A DNA stretch of 64,000 bases from Catalinimonas alkaloidigena. GTDB lineage: Bacteria; Bacteroidota; Bacteroidia; Cytophagales; Cyclobacteriaceae. How positions within the stretch are numbered: position 1 is the first letter of the stretch; each line of letters begins with the position of its first letter. The position numbers and the translations under genes are program-made. This document shows positions 56,516 through 64,000 of this stretch, piece after piece. The notes under the pieces were generated by a model. That model ran no database searches and was not told the origin of the DNA. It saw only the letters and a list, made by a program, of their open reading frames with translations. The stretch spans positions 4,035,001 through 4,099,000 of the forward strand of contig NZ_JAQFIL010000001.1 of assembly GCF_029504655.1 (NCBI RefSeq), given 5' to 3'.

Positions 56516-58114
56516 ATGAATCTAATTAGAACCTCTAAGATGAGAAAAATCATTTTTCTTCTTTCCCTGCTTACTTTTTATGCTTGCCAGCCTCAGGAGC
56601 AGGAAACACATGACCAAAGACCCAATATTCTCTTTGCCATCGCAGATGACGCTTCCTTTCCCCATATGGGAGCATACGGCACTAATTGGGTAAATACACC
56701 GGCCTTTGATCGCGTAGCCAGCGAAGGCCTCTTGTTTAATAATGCTTACACGCCCAACGCAAAATGCGCGCCTTCCCGTTCATGTATACTCACTGGCCGC
56801 AATTCCTGGCAGTTGGAAGAGGCTGCCAATCATGTACCCTTCTTTCCTGCAAAATTCACCACTTTCATGGAAAGCCTGGCTGAGCATGGTTACTTTACCG
56901 GGCATACTGCCAAAGGCTGGTCTCCCGGTGATCCGGGAGAGAGGAACGGAAAAAGAAGAGAGCTTACCGGACCGGCCTTCAACGAATATATGACCACCCC
57001 GCCCGCAGAGTTTATGAGCAATAACGATTATGCCAGAAACTTTGAGGATTTTCTCCAAGCTCGTCCGGATTCGCTACCCTTCTGCTTTTGGTTTGGTGCC
57101 ATTGAGCCTCATCGTGCCTATGAATACGGCGCGGGTATCAACAAAGGAGGTAAACAAATTGATCAGATTGATGAGGTTCCGGAATTTTGGCCTGACACTG
57201 ATTCGGTACGCACCGATATGCTGGACTATGCTTACGAAATTGAATATTTTGATCAGCACCTTATGAGGATGCTGGAAATTCTAGAAGAAAATGGACAGCT
57301 GGATAATACTATTATTGTTGTCACCGCCGACAATGGTATGCCCTTTCCACGGGTAAAAGGTAACGCTTATGAATTGTCAAATCATTTGCCGCTTGCCATG
57401 ATGTGGACGAAAGGCATAAAAAACGCAGGCCGTAAGATTGATGATTTTATCAGTTTCATTGACTTCGCTCCTACCTTTATGGAGCTGGCACAAATCTCTC
57501 CCGAACAGAACAGTATGCAGGTGATGCAGGGAAAGTCCATGACGGATATATTTCAGGCAGAAAAAGAGGGAATGGTCAACCCTGACCGTGACCATGTACT
57601 TATCGGAAAAGAGCGGCATGACGTAGGCAGACCGAATGACTGGGGCTATCCCATCAGGGGAATAGTTACAGATGACTTGCTGTATGTTCAAAACTTTGAG
57701 CCGGACCGGTGGCCCTCCGGTAATCCTGAAACAGGCTACCTGAATACCGATGGAGGTGCTACCAAAACGCAGATATTAAACATGCGCTATGAAGAAGACA
57801 TGCGTGCGTATTGGCTGATGAATTTTGGCAAGCGTCCGGCAGAAGAGCTGTACCGCATTGATGAAGACCCTGATTGTGTACACAATTTAGCGCTCAACCC
57901 GGAATACACACCTATGCTGGAAGAACTAAAAGTACGCATGCTGGCAGAATTACAGGCGCAGGGAGATCCTCGAATGATGGGCAATGGGCACGTTTTTGAT
58001 GAATATACATATGCTAATGAGTCCAATCGCAATTTCTATGAGCGCTACATGGAAGGCGAAGAGGTAAATCATGGCTGGGTCAATGATAGCGATTTCCAGG
58101 AAGAGGAGGAGTAG
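56516..58114 (+). CDS. Sulfatase lipoprotein (heparan-N-sulfatase-like)
   Basis: A 532-residue formylglycine sulfatase with a lipoprotein signal (LTFYAC, Cys24). The metal block is [20 protein letters not shown], the formylglycine site is Cys84 in [14 protein letters not shown], and late ligands lie in [14 protein letters not shown]. The DDxSFPHxGAYG start resembles N-sulfoglucosamine sulfohydrolase-type sulfatases of Bacteroidota. It needs conversion of Cys84 by a formylglycine-generating enzyme that is not in this window. It is not homologous beyond the domain level to the first sulfatase (31213-32607) and shares no operon with it. Confidence 0.92.
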   Translation: MNLIRTSKMRKIIFLLSLLTFYACQPQEQETHDQRPNILFAIADDASFPHMGAYGTNWVNTPAFDRVASEGLLFNNAYTPNAKCAPSRSCILTGRNSWQLEEAANHVPFFPAKFTTFMESLAEHGYFTGHTAKGWSPGDPGERNGKRRELTGPAFNEYMTTPPAEFMSNNDYARNFEDFLQARPDSLPFCFWFGAIEPHRAYEYGAGINKGGKQIDQIDEVPEFWPDTDSVRTDMLDYAYEIEYFDQHLMRMLEILEENGQLDNTIIVVTADNGMPFPRVKGNAYELSNHLPLAMMWTKGIKNAGRKIDDFISFIDFAPTFMELAQISPEQNSMQVMQGKSMTDIFQAEKEGMVNPDRDHVLIGKERHDVGRPNDWGYPIRGIVTDDLLYVQNFEPDRWPSGNPETGYLNTDGGATKTQILNMRYEEDMRAYWLMNFGKRPAEELYRIDEDPDCVHNLALNPEYTPMLEELKVRMLAELQAQGDPRMMGNGHVFDEYTYANESNRNFYERYMEGEEVNHGWVNDSDFQEEEE

Positions 58115-59004
58115 CTTCACAGAAAGTAAGTAGAAGTAGATGAGCATGATTCTCTCTTCCTTTAGGTTAGATGCATGCTTTTAACGCTGGAGGTCAAGCT
58201 ATGCTACATATTTTCAACTACCTTTCGCTAGTAGGTAAGCAAAGCCATGCAGGCTGCCGAATACAAAAAGAAATAGGATAAAATGCATCATTAGTTATCA
58301 AAGTTCCATGAATAGGGGGCTTTTTTTGGCTCCTGCCTGCTGAAAGCATATTCATTTGATCAGTATAGAATCGCCATCCGATGGGCGTCCTCTCTTCATC
58401 CGATGCACAGGCGTTGATCATTGCATCCCCATCGGCTTGCCAAGCTGTGCCCATTCGGCTTTTAAAAAGACTGTAATAGAAAACCCAGGCCAAGAAAGCT
58501 GAGACTTACGCAAACAACGCTTAAACTTTTGAATAGAACCATACTGATAAATGGTAAGGAGAAGCCGATATGCAAAATACTTATTATTGCTGTGATCTTT
58601 TTTTCTCCCTCGCAAATTACAATTGAAAGTTACTTGAACTTTAAAGCTCTTGGCTGTTTAGAATAGGTTGAGTATTAGAAAAACGTACTTATAGGTAAAA
58701 TAGTCAATCTCCTCGCCTGAGGGGAGATCTTATCATCAAATAATCAATAGAAGCCCGATAAGGATAAGAATAGACAGTATACTAGTTTTTATTTAAGCCC
58801 AAAAAAATGTGACAATTTCACGGAAGGAAAGCTGACAATTAGCACTTTACAGAAAAACACTCATCACCTTTTTCCTTACCTACAGCCAACAATCACATCA
58901 TAAAAACCTTAGACACAGGCATACAAACATATATTCACAATACATGTGAGTATTTATACGTTACTTCTAATACTAACTTATATAGAACATACGCTAACCA
59001 AAAC
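58115..59004. other. Long intergenic region with hairpins, no gene
   Basis: About 890 bp lie between two plus-strand genes. Minus-strand frames at 58218-58493 and 58418-58615 overlap in different frames and look non-coding. The segment 58370-58460 repeats CATCCGATG/GCCGATGG-type words several times. A stem ATCTCC/GGAGAT lies at 58706-58729. I see no RNA gene. The promoter of the next gene should be near the 3' end. Confidence 0.4.
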
Positions 59005-59784
59005 ATGATGAATGCTACAGTTCTGCCTACGCTACTCTCAGTTCTACTTATTCTTTGTACTGCCGCAAGGGGACAACATATCAGTGGTAAAGTGCTGGAT
59101 ACGGAAACACAAAAGCCTCTCGCTTATGTACATGTGAGCATAGAGAGTGGTCAGAAGGGGACAGTAACCAACAGGTTTGGAAACTTTAGACTAGAGATCA
59201 GTAAAGCTACTGAATTACAGTTTTCTTCCATTGGCTATATCACCTACTATCAGCTGGTTGATCCTGCTGCTGATAGCAGCTTTACGGTCTACCTTATTCC
59301 CGACACCCATCTGCTCAGCGAAGTATTAGTATTTTCCAGTAGAATCAATATGTTAAAGCGGCCAGAGCGTACGCCAATTAAAGTACCTGTTCTTTTATCG
59401 CAAAAAAAATCTAAACCCATAGAGACAGGCAGTTGGGTATGGGATATGAGTTGGTATCCTGAGATAAGAGAAATAGTTATGCCTCCACAGCAAATTGGTG
59501 GCATACTCTATGGACCATTCTCATACTTCTCGACTCAGGAGAAACAAAAAAGAAAGATGAAGGCCGTACGCAAAAGAGAAAGAGACCTAAATGCCTATCA
59601 TACAACTCTGGAGGATGAGGATTTCAAGCAGGAGACACTCAAGGCTTTAGACATGAAAGCCAGAGAATATGACAGTCTGCTGATCATATTCAACCAAGAA
59701 CATACTGATCTGGTTGCCAACGCAAGTGAAAATGAAGCCATGACTATGCTTTACTTATTTTTTCAGGAGCAGCTTGGCAAATAG
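59005..59784 (+). CDS. Exported protein with CarboxypepD_reg-like domain
   Basis: A 259-residue protein with a signal peptide (about 1-23, ending TAARGQ). Residues about 24-100 are a carboxypeptidase-like regulatory domain (ISGKVLDTETQKPLAYVHVS; GTVTNRFGNFRLEI), followed by LLSEVLVFSS as in TonB-receptor linkers. The remaining part is helical and rich in Lys/Glu (KQKRKMKAVRKRERDLNAY). It shares the domain order of the 35269-36246 protein but the C-terminal parts differ. No receptor or SusD gene follows. The role is unknown. Confidence 0.82.
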   Translation: MMNATVLPTLLSVLLILCTAARGQHISGKVLDTETQKPLAYVHVSIESGQKGTVTNRFGNFRLEISKATELQFSSIGYITYYQLVDPAADSSFTVYLIPDTHLLSEVLVFSSRINMLKRPERTPIKVPVLLSQKKSKPIETGSWVWDMSWYPEIREIVMPPQQIGGILYGPFSYFSTQEKQKRKMKAVRKRERDLNAYHTTLEDEDFKQETLKALDMKAREYDSLLIIFNQEHTDLVANASENEAMTMLYLFFQEQLGK

Positions 59785-59868
59785 CAAAGAAAACTTTCCT
59801 TCCGCCTTCTCATACATTGCCCCACGTCACAATTATCCGTAGGTTAATGGTAAAAAATCTAACATAGC

Positions 59869-62800
59869 ATGAAGCTACTACACACCTCTTCCCTATCCTT
59901 ATTATGTTCCTTTCTTCCTTTTCTGGCGTCCGGGCAGGATAAAAATGAAGAGGAAAAGTGGAACGTAAGCCAGACGCACGGTCCTGCCAGTGAAGTTACA
60001 ATTACTACTAACGAAGGTACCTGGATGAACCTGGATGTCAGTCCCGATGGACAGCGTATTGCTTTTGACCTTTTAGGTGATATTTTTACCCTGCCCATTG
60101 GCGGAGGTGAAGCTCGACTGATACGTGAAGGTCATGCTTATGAAAGCCAGCCCCGCTTTAGCCCGGAAGGCTCACAGATTGCCTTCACCAGCGATGCCGG
60201 AGGAGGTGATAATATCTGGCTGATGAATACCGATGGCAGCAATGCGCAACAGGTCACCAAAGAAGATTTCAGGCTGCTTAATAACCCTGCCTGGACACCT
60301 GACGGGCAGTACATTGTGGCCCGCAAGCACTTCACCTCCGGCCGGTCTTTAGGTGCGGGAGAGATGTGGATGTACCACATCAGTGGAGGGAGCGGCATAC
60401 AACTGACAGAACGTAAAAATGACCAGCAGGATGTCAATGAGCCCACTGTCTCGCCTGACGGCCGCTTTGTTTACTATAGCGAGGATATGTATCCCGGAGG
60501 CTATTTTCAGTACAATAAAGACCCGAACAGCCAGATTTATGTAATCAAACGCTATGACCGTAAGACCGGAGAAATAGCTACCGTAACCGGTGGTCCGGGA
60601 GGCGCCTGTCGTCCGCAGGTTTCTAACGATGGCAAAAAGCTGGCTTTTGTTCGCAGGGTAAGAACCAAATCCATCCTGTTTGTTCATGATCTGGAAAGCG
60701 GAGAAGAGTGGCCGATTTATGATGGACTTAGCAAAGACCAGCAGGAAGCCTGGGCCATTTTTGGTACTTACCCCGGCTTTGACTGGATGCCCGATGATAA
60801 AGCCATCGTGATCTGGGGAGAAGGTAAACTTTGGAAAGTTGACATTGATCAGGTGAATGCTACAGAGATTCCTTTTACAGTAAGTGCTACCCATCAGATT
60901 GAAGAAGCGCTGCATTTTGAGCATGAGCCCGCTCCTGAGCGGTTTACTGCAAAGGTAATACGCCATGCGATTACTTCTCCCGATGAGAAAACATTGATTT
61001 TTCATGCCCTGGGCTATCTCTGGAAAAAATCCCTTCCTGATGGCAAACCAGAACGGCTCACTAAGGGAGCGGATTTTGAATTTGAACCGGCAATTTCCAA
61101 AGATGGCAATTCCCTTGCATATACAAGCTGGAACGATGAAACTTATGGCGCACTGTATCAACTCAAGCTCAATGAAAGAAGGGCTACACCGGTAAAGCTT
61201 ACCACCCTCAAGGGAAGTTTTCGTACTCCTGCCTTTTCACCCGATGGTAAAATGATTGTGTTTCGCAAAGAGTCAGGGAACAGCGATCAGGGCTATAATT
61301 TTGACAAAGAACCCGGTCTTTATCTCATGGGTTCGGATGGAGGAAATGTGAGAAAAATCACCGATGAAGGTGAGTTTCCCATGTTCAGCCCGGACGGTCA
61401 GCGAATCTACTATCAGACAGGAGGCTCCCTATTCGGCTCACTGGACAAAAAGTTCAAGAGTGTCAATCTGAATGGAGAAGATGAGCAGACTCATTTTACT
61501 TCCAAATACGCTACGCAGTTTGTCCCCAGCCCGGATGGCAAGTGGATTGCCTTTACTGAGCTTTTCAAGGTATACATCGCGGCTTTTCCTCAGGCGGGTA
61601 AAGGCATAGAACTTAGTGCCGACACCAAAGCTATTCCTGTCACGCAGGTAGCCCGTGACGCAGGCATCAACCTGCACTGGTCTGCCGATAGTGAAAAACT
61701 TCACTGGACACTGGGTGAAGAATATTTTACTACTGAGCTGAGCAATAGCTTCGCCTTTATGGAAGGTGCTCCCGATGAATTATCTCCTGTGGATACCACA
61801 GGACTTAAAGTAGGGCTGGAAGTTGATTTTGATAAGCCGGAAGGAGTACTAGCATTACGAGGAGCCCGCCTCATCACCATGAAAGGCGATGAAGTGATTG
61901 AAAACGGTACCATTCTGATTGAGGATAACCGTATCAAGGCAATAGGCTCAACCGATGAAGTGGAGATCCCGAATTCAGCCAAAGTAATGGATGTCAGTGG
62001 CAAAACCATCATCCCCGGCATCATAGATGTGCATGCGCATGCGCAGCATTTCCGCCTGGGGCTTAACCCTCAGAAGCACTGGCCTTATTATGCCAACCTG
62101 GCTTATGGTGTTACCACCATGCACGACCCTTCGGCTAATACCGAGATGGTCTTTGCCTTTTCTGAGATGGTTAAAGCCGGTAATATAGTAGGTCCAAGAG
62201 TATTTTCCACCGGAGTTATCCTCTACGGTGCCGAGGGAGATTTTAAAGCCAAGATCAATAACCTTGATGATGCTCGATCTGCCATTCGTCGTACCAAAGC
62301 TTTTGGAGCTTTTTCAGTCAAAAGCTATAACCAGCCCCGTCGTGACCAGCGTCAGCAAATCATACAGGCAGCCCGTGAAGAAGAGATTTTAGTAGTTCCT
62401 GAAGGTGGTTCATTCTTTTTTCATAATATGAGCATGATCCTGGACGGACATTCCAGTATTGAGCATAATATTCCGGTTGCTCCACTTTACGATGATGTGT
62501 TACAGCTATGGGCAGCCAGCAAAACTACGTATACGCCTACGCTGATCGTCAATTATGGTGGGCTGAATGGTGAATATTATTTTTACCAGAATTCTAAAGT
62601 TTGGGAGAAAGAACATCTGCTCACATTTACTCCCCGGGGAGTGATTGATTCCCGCTCACGTCATCGGACTATGGTGCCTGATGAGGAGTATGATCATGGT
62701 CATATTCTGACTTCTGAAAGCTGCAAAGCTTTGGCAGACCAGGGTGTAAAAGTAAACCTGGGCGCTCATGGTCAGTTGCAGGGCTTAGGAGCTCACTGGG

Positions 62801-63159
62801 AACTCTGGATGCTGGAGCAGGGGGGCATGAGTGAGATGGAAGCGCTGAAAGCAGCGACTATAGATGGTGCTTATTATTTAGGCATGGACAAACATATCGG
62901 CTCGCTGGAAGAAGGTAAGCTGGCCGATCTGGTGGTGCTGGATGCCAACCCTCTGGATGATATCCGCAATACCGAGCAAGTAAGCCATACTATGGTCAAC
63001 GGACGTTTATACGATGCCAAAAGTATGAATGAAGTAGGTCTTTATGATCAGGCAAGAAGCAAATTTTACTGGGAGCAGAATAAATACAATCAGCAGTTTG
63101 ACTTCCATATGGAAACGTGCTCTTTCCTGACACCCCAGTGTCACTGTGGTGTACATTAG
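59869..63159 (+). CDS. Secreted beta-propeller/amidohydrolase protein
   Basis: A 1096-residue protein with a signal peptide (1-23, ending LASGQ). WD40/PD40-type propeller repeats (about 45-600) show TolB-like units such as LDVSPDGQRIAFD, PRFSPEGSQIAFTSD and PAFSPDGKMIVFR. From about 665 an amidohydrolase domain follows: IPGIIDVHAHAQHF (metal HxH), SVKSYNQPRRDQR (candidate metal-bridging Lys), SSIEHNIP and a C-terminal GSLEEGKLADLVVLD. It should hydrolyse an amide or lactam, probably in the periplasm. Such fusions are widespread in Bacteroidota. The catalytic Asp of the classical set is not obvious to me, so activity is uncertain. Confidence 0.9.
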   Translation: MKLLHTSSLSLLCSFLPFLASGQDKNEEEKWNVSQTHGPASEVTITTNEGTWMNLDVSPDGQRIAFDLLGDIFTLPIGGGEARLIREGHAYESQPRFSPEGSQIAFTSDAGGGDNIWLMNTDGSNAQQVTKEDFRLLNNPAWTPDGQYIVARKHFTSGRSLGAGEMWMYHISGGSGIQLTERKNDQQDVNEPTVSPDGRFVYYSEDMYPGGYFQYNKDPNSQIYVIKRYDRKTGEIATVTGGPGGACRPQVSNDGKKLAFVRRVRTKSILFVHDLESGEEWPIYDGLSKDQQEAWAIFGTYPGFDWMPDDKAIVIWGEGKLWKVDIDQVNATEIPFTVSATHQIEEALHFEHEPAPERFTAKVIRHAITSPDEKTLIFHALGYLWKKSLPDGKPERLTKGADFEFEPAISKDGNSLAYTSWNDETYGALYQLKLNERRATPVKLTTLKGSFRTPAFSPDGKMIVFRKESGNSDQGYNFDKEPGLYLMGSDGGNVRKITDEGEFPMFSPDGQRIYYQTGGSLFGSLDKKFKSVNLNGEDEQTHFTSKYATQFVPSPDGKWIAFTELFKVYIAAFPQAGKGIELSADTKAIPVTQVARDAGINLHWSADSEKLHWTLGEEYFTTELSNSFAFMEGAPDELSPVDTTGLKVGLEVDFDKPEGVLALRGARLITMKGDEVIENGTILIEDNRIKAIGSTDEVEIPNSAKVMDVSGKTIIPGIIDVHAHAQHFRLGLNPQKHWPYYANLAYGVTTMHDPSANTEMVFAFSEMVKAGNIVGPRVFSTGVILYGAEGDFKAKINNLDDARSAIRRTKAFGAFSVKSYNQPRRDQRQQIIQAAREEEILVVPEGGSFFFHNMSMILDGHSSIEHNIPVAPLYDDVLQLWAASKTTYTPTLIVNYGGLNGEYYFYQNSKVWEKEHLLTFTPRGVIDSRSRHRTMVPDEEYDHGHILTSESCKALADQGVKVNLGAHGQLQGLGAHWELWMLEQGGMSEMEALKAATIDGAYYLGMDKHIGSLEEGKLADLVVLDANPLDDIRNTEQVSHTMVNGRLYDAKSMNEVGLYDQARSKFYWEQNKYNQQFDFHMETCSFLTPQCHCGVH

Positions 63160-63188
63160 CAAAATTGTTTTTTTACAGCTTCCCAGAC

Positions 63189-63223
63189 AGCAGAACGACT
63201 TTAATAAATCGTTCTGCTTTTTT
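63189..63223 (+). terminator. Rho-independent terminator of the amidohydrolase gene
   Basis: AGCAGAACGA pairs with TCGTTCTGCT (63189-63198 and 63209-63218) around a 10-base loop and runs into a T tract. It lies 30 bp after the stop. Confidence 0.88.
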
Positions 63224-63450
63224 GCTGATACTTGAATTATGTTAACAACAATTTGATGATTTGTAACCGCCTCCACTTTAATGCAGATACTGGGCTAAAC
63301 ATACTTCTCCAAATAAACGCAGGCTACATCCTTTTTCACTAAATTCAGGATAGGATAAAGTTTGGCAAGCCTTATGCTTCATTTATTTCTGTATGCATGA
63401 ACGTGCTAACGCATGGTTGATGTTGACCTTACAGTAACTTCTGAAATCGC

Positions 63451-63936
63451 ATGAAGCATATCCAGTATTTATTTGTATTGCCTTTCCTCTTGTTGATGGC
63501 TTGTGGCCCTAGTGAAGAAGAAAAATTTGAGCAGCAGGTAAGAAGCCGCGCCATTGAATATTTTTCTACTTATCAAAAAAGAGAAGATTGGAATAAATTT
63601 CTATCTTTTTACCATCCAAAAGTTACTTTTACTGACGCTGCCCTCAAGACCCGTACAAGAGGCCTGGAAGATTTTAAAGAATTCTACAACTGGCCCGACT
63701 CAAATTTTCAGAAGATAAGTCCCGCTCAGAAACATCTGGAATTACAGGATATCATCACTCAGGATAGTCTGGTAGTAGCTCGGGGACACTTCAATCCTTT
63801 TTACTGGCATGGCGAAAAGCAGGAGTGGACAGGAGGCTTTACCATCTGGCTCTACTTTGACAAAGATTTAAAAATAAGACATCAGGTAGACTATATTCAA
63901 TACCCTGCATCGGTGATCCTTTCAGCAAGGAGGTAA
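63451..63936 (+). CDS. SnoaL/NTF2-like lipoprotein
   Basis: A 161-residue protein with a lipoprotein signal (LLMACGPS, Cys18). The mature part has the cone-shaped NTF2/SnoaL-like pattern: a first helix (FEQQVRSRAIEYFSTYQK), WNKFLSFYHPKVTFTD, and later strands (ITQDSLVVARGHFNPFY; GGFTIWLYFDKDLKIRHQVD). The family binds small ligands or catalyses isomerisation, but no function can be set here. It is a single plus-strand gene. Confidence 0.82.
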   Translation: MKHIQYLFVLPFLLLMACGPSEEEKFEQQVRSRAIEYFSTYQKREDWNKFLSFYHPKVTFTDAALKTRTRGLEDFKEFYNWPDSNFQKISPAQKHLELQDIITQDSLVVARGHFNPFYWHGEKQEWTGGFTIWLYFDKDLKIRHQVDYIQYPASVILSARR

Positions 63937-63961
63937 ATGAATAAAACTTATCGGTCTAAGA

Positions 63962-64000
63962 TCAATCTTTTACGATTGTAAACCCTAATGCTTCAGCCTC
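63962..64000 (-). CDS. C-terminal end of a gene running off the window
   Basis: The minus strand reads EAEALGFTIVKD and a stop (TGA at 63964-63962) from the window edge. This is only 12 residues, but the composition and the position 26 bp from the convergent gene fit a real C-terminus. The family cannot be told. Confidence 0.3.
   Translation of the reverse strand, partial: EAEALGFTIVKD

Noticed and set aside
58218..58615. Two overlapping minus-strand open frames as possible genes
   Set aside because: They lie in different frames, have no recognised motif, and the underlying DNA contains repeated CATCCGATG-type words that explain the open frames.

Overview
The window reads as a chromosomal segment of a marine-type Bacteroidota bacterium, most likely in the Cytophagales. 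The evidence is the gene content: a TonB-dependent receptor with a carboxypeptidase-like N-domain, a combined AraC/TPR regulator, orphan CarboxypepD_reg proteins, DUF6090, a PVC-type CxxCH cytochrome with HEAT repeats, sulfatase lipoproteins, glutaminyl-tRNA synthetase, and a SecA whose C-terminus lacks the zinc-binding cysteines. Base composition is moderate and genes lie on both strands. No rRNA, tRNA, CRISPR array or prophage was seen.

Layout. Positions 1-4.4 kb hold membrane fragments, an FAD oxidoreductase and a beta-helix/hydrolase fusion. Positions 4.6-13.5 kb form a minus-strand sensing and uptake block: a four-PAS hybrid histidine kinase, a NarL-type response regulator, a TonB receptor and an AraC/TPR regulator. 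Positions 13.7-18 kb (plus strand) carry glnS and the arginine genes argC-argJ, with clear rho-independent terminators after glnS and argJ. Positions 18.3-24.4 kb (minus) carry an SDR, a Crp/Fnr regulator, map, DUF1801, a purple-acid-phosphatase-like enzyme, tmk and DUF6090. Positions 24.4-26.3 kb are a repeat-rich island: a hairpin array, an imperfect inverted repeat of the GTCATTCC...GGGATGAC type, a large palindromic MITE-like element, and an IS5-family insertion whose transposase carries a TGA in place of a Trp codon.

Positions 26.3-44 kb are a mosaic of single genes: SGNH hydrolase, two methyltransferases, a sulfotransferase-like protein, carboxylesterase, sulfatase, rsgA, peroxiredoxin-like protein, a Tat-exported Gfo/Idh/MocA oxidoreductase, an Rrf2 regulator and a CPA1-type antiporter. 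Positions 44-49.8 kb hold a large c-type cytochrome lipoprotein, a 62-residue protein with 22 acidic and no basic residues that has its own terminator, an FG-GAP protein and a DUF2459 lipoprotein. Positions 49.8-56.3 kb (minus) run dapF, secA and three tightly packed envelope genes (hydrolase lipoprotein, anchored nuclease, L,D-transpeptidase). Positions 56.5-64 kb hold a second sulfatase, a beta-propeller/amidohydrolase and small exported proteins.

Most of the window is ordinary. The points most worth a second look are the DapF with its second catalytic Cys replaced by Ser, the small all-acidic Phe-rich protein, the nested palindromes next to the IS, the secA-coupled envelope operon, and several broken or decayed reading frames. 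I did not find a convincing new defence or biosynthetic system.
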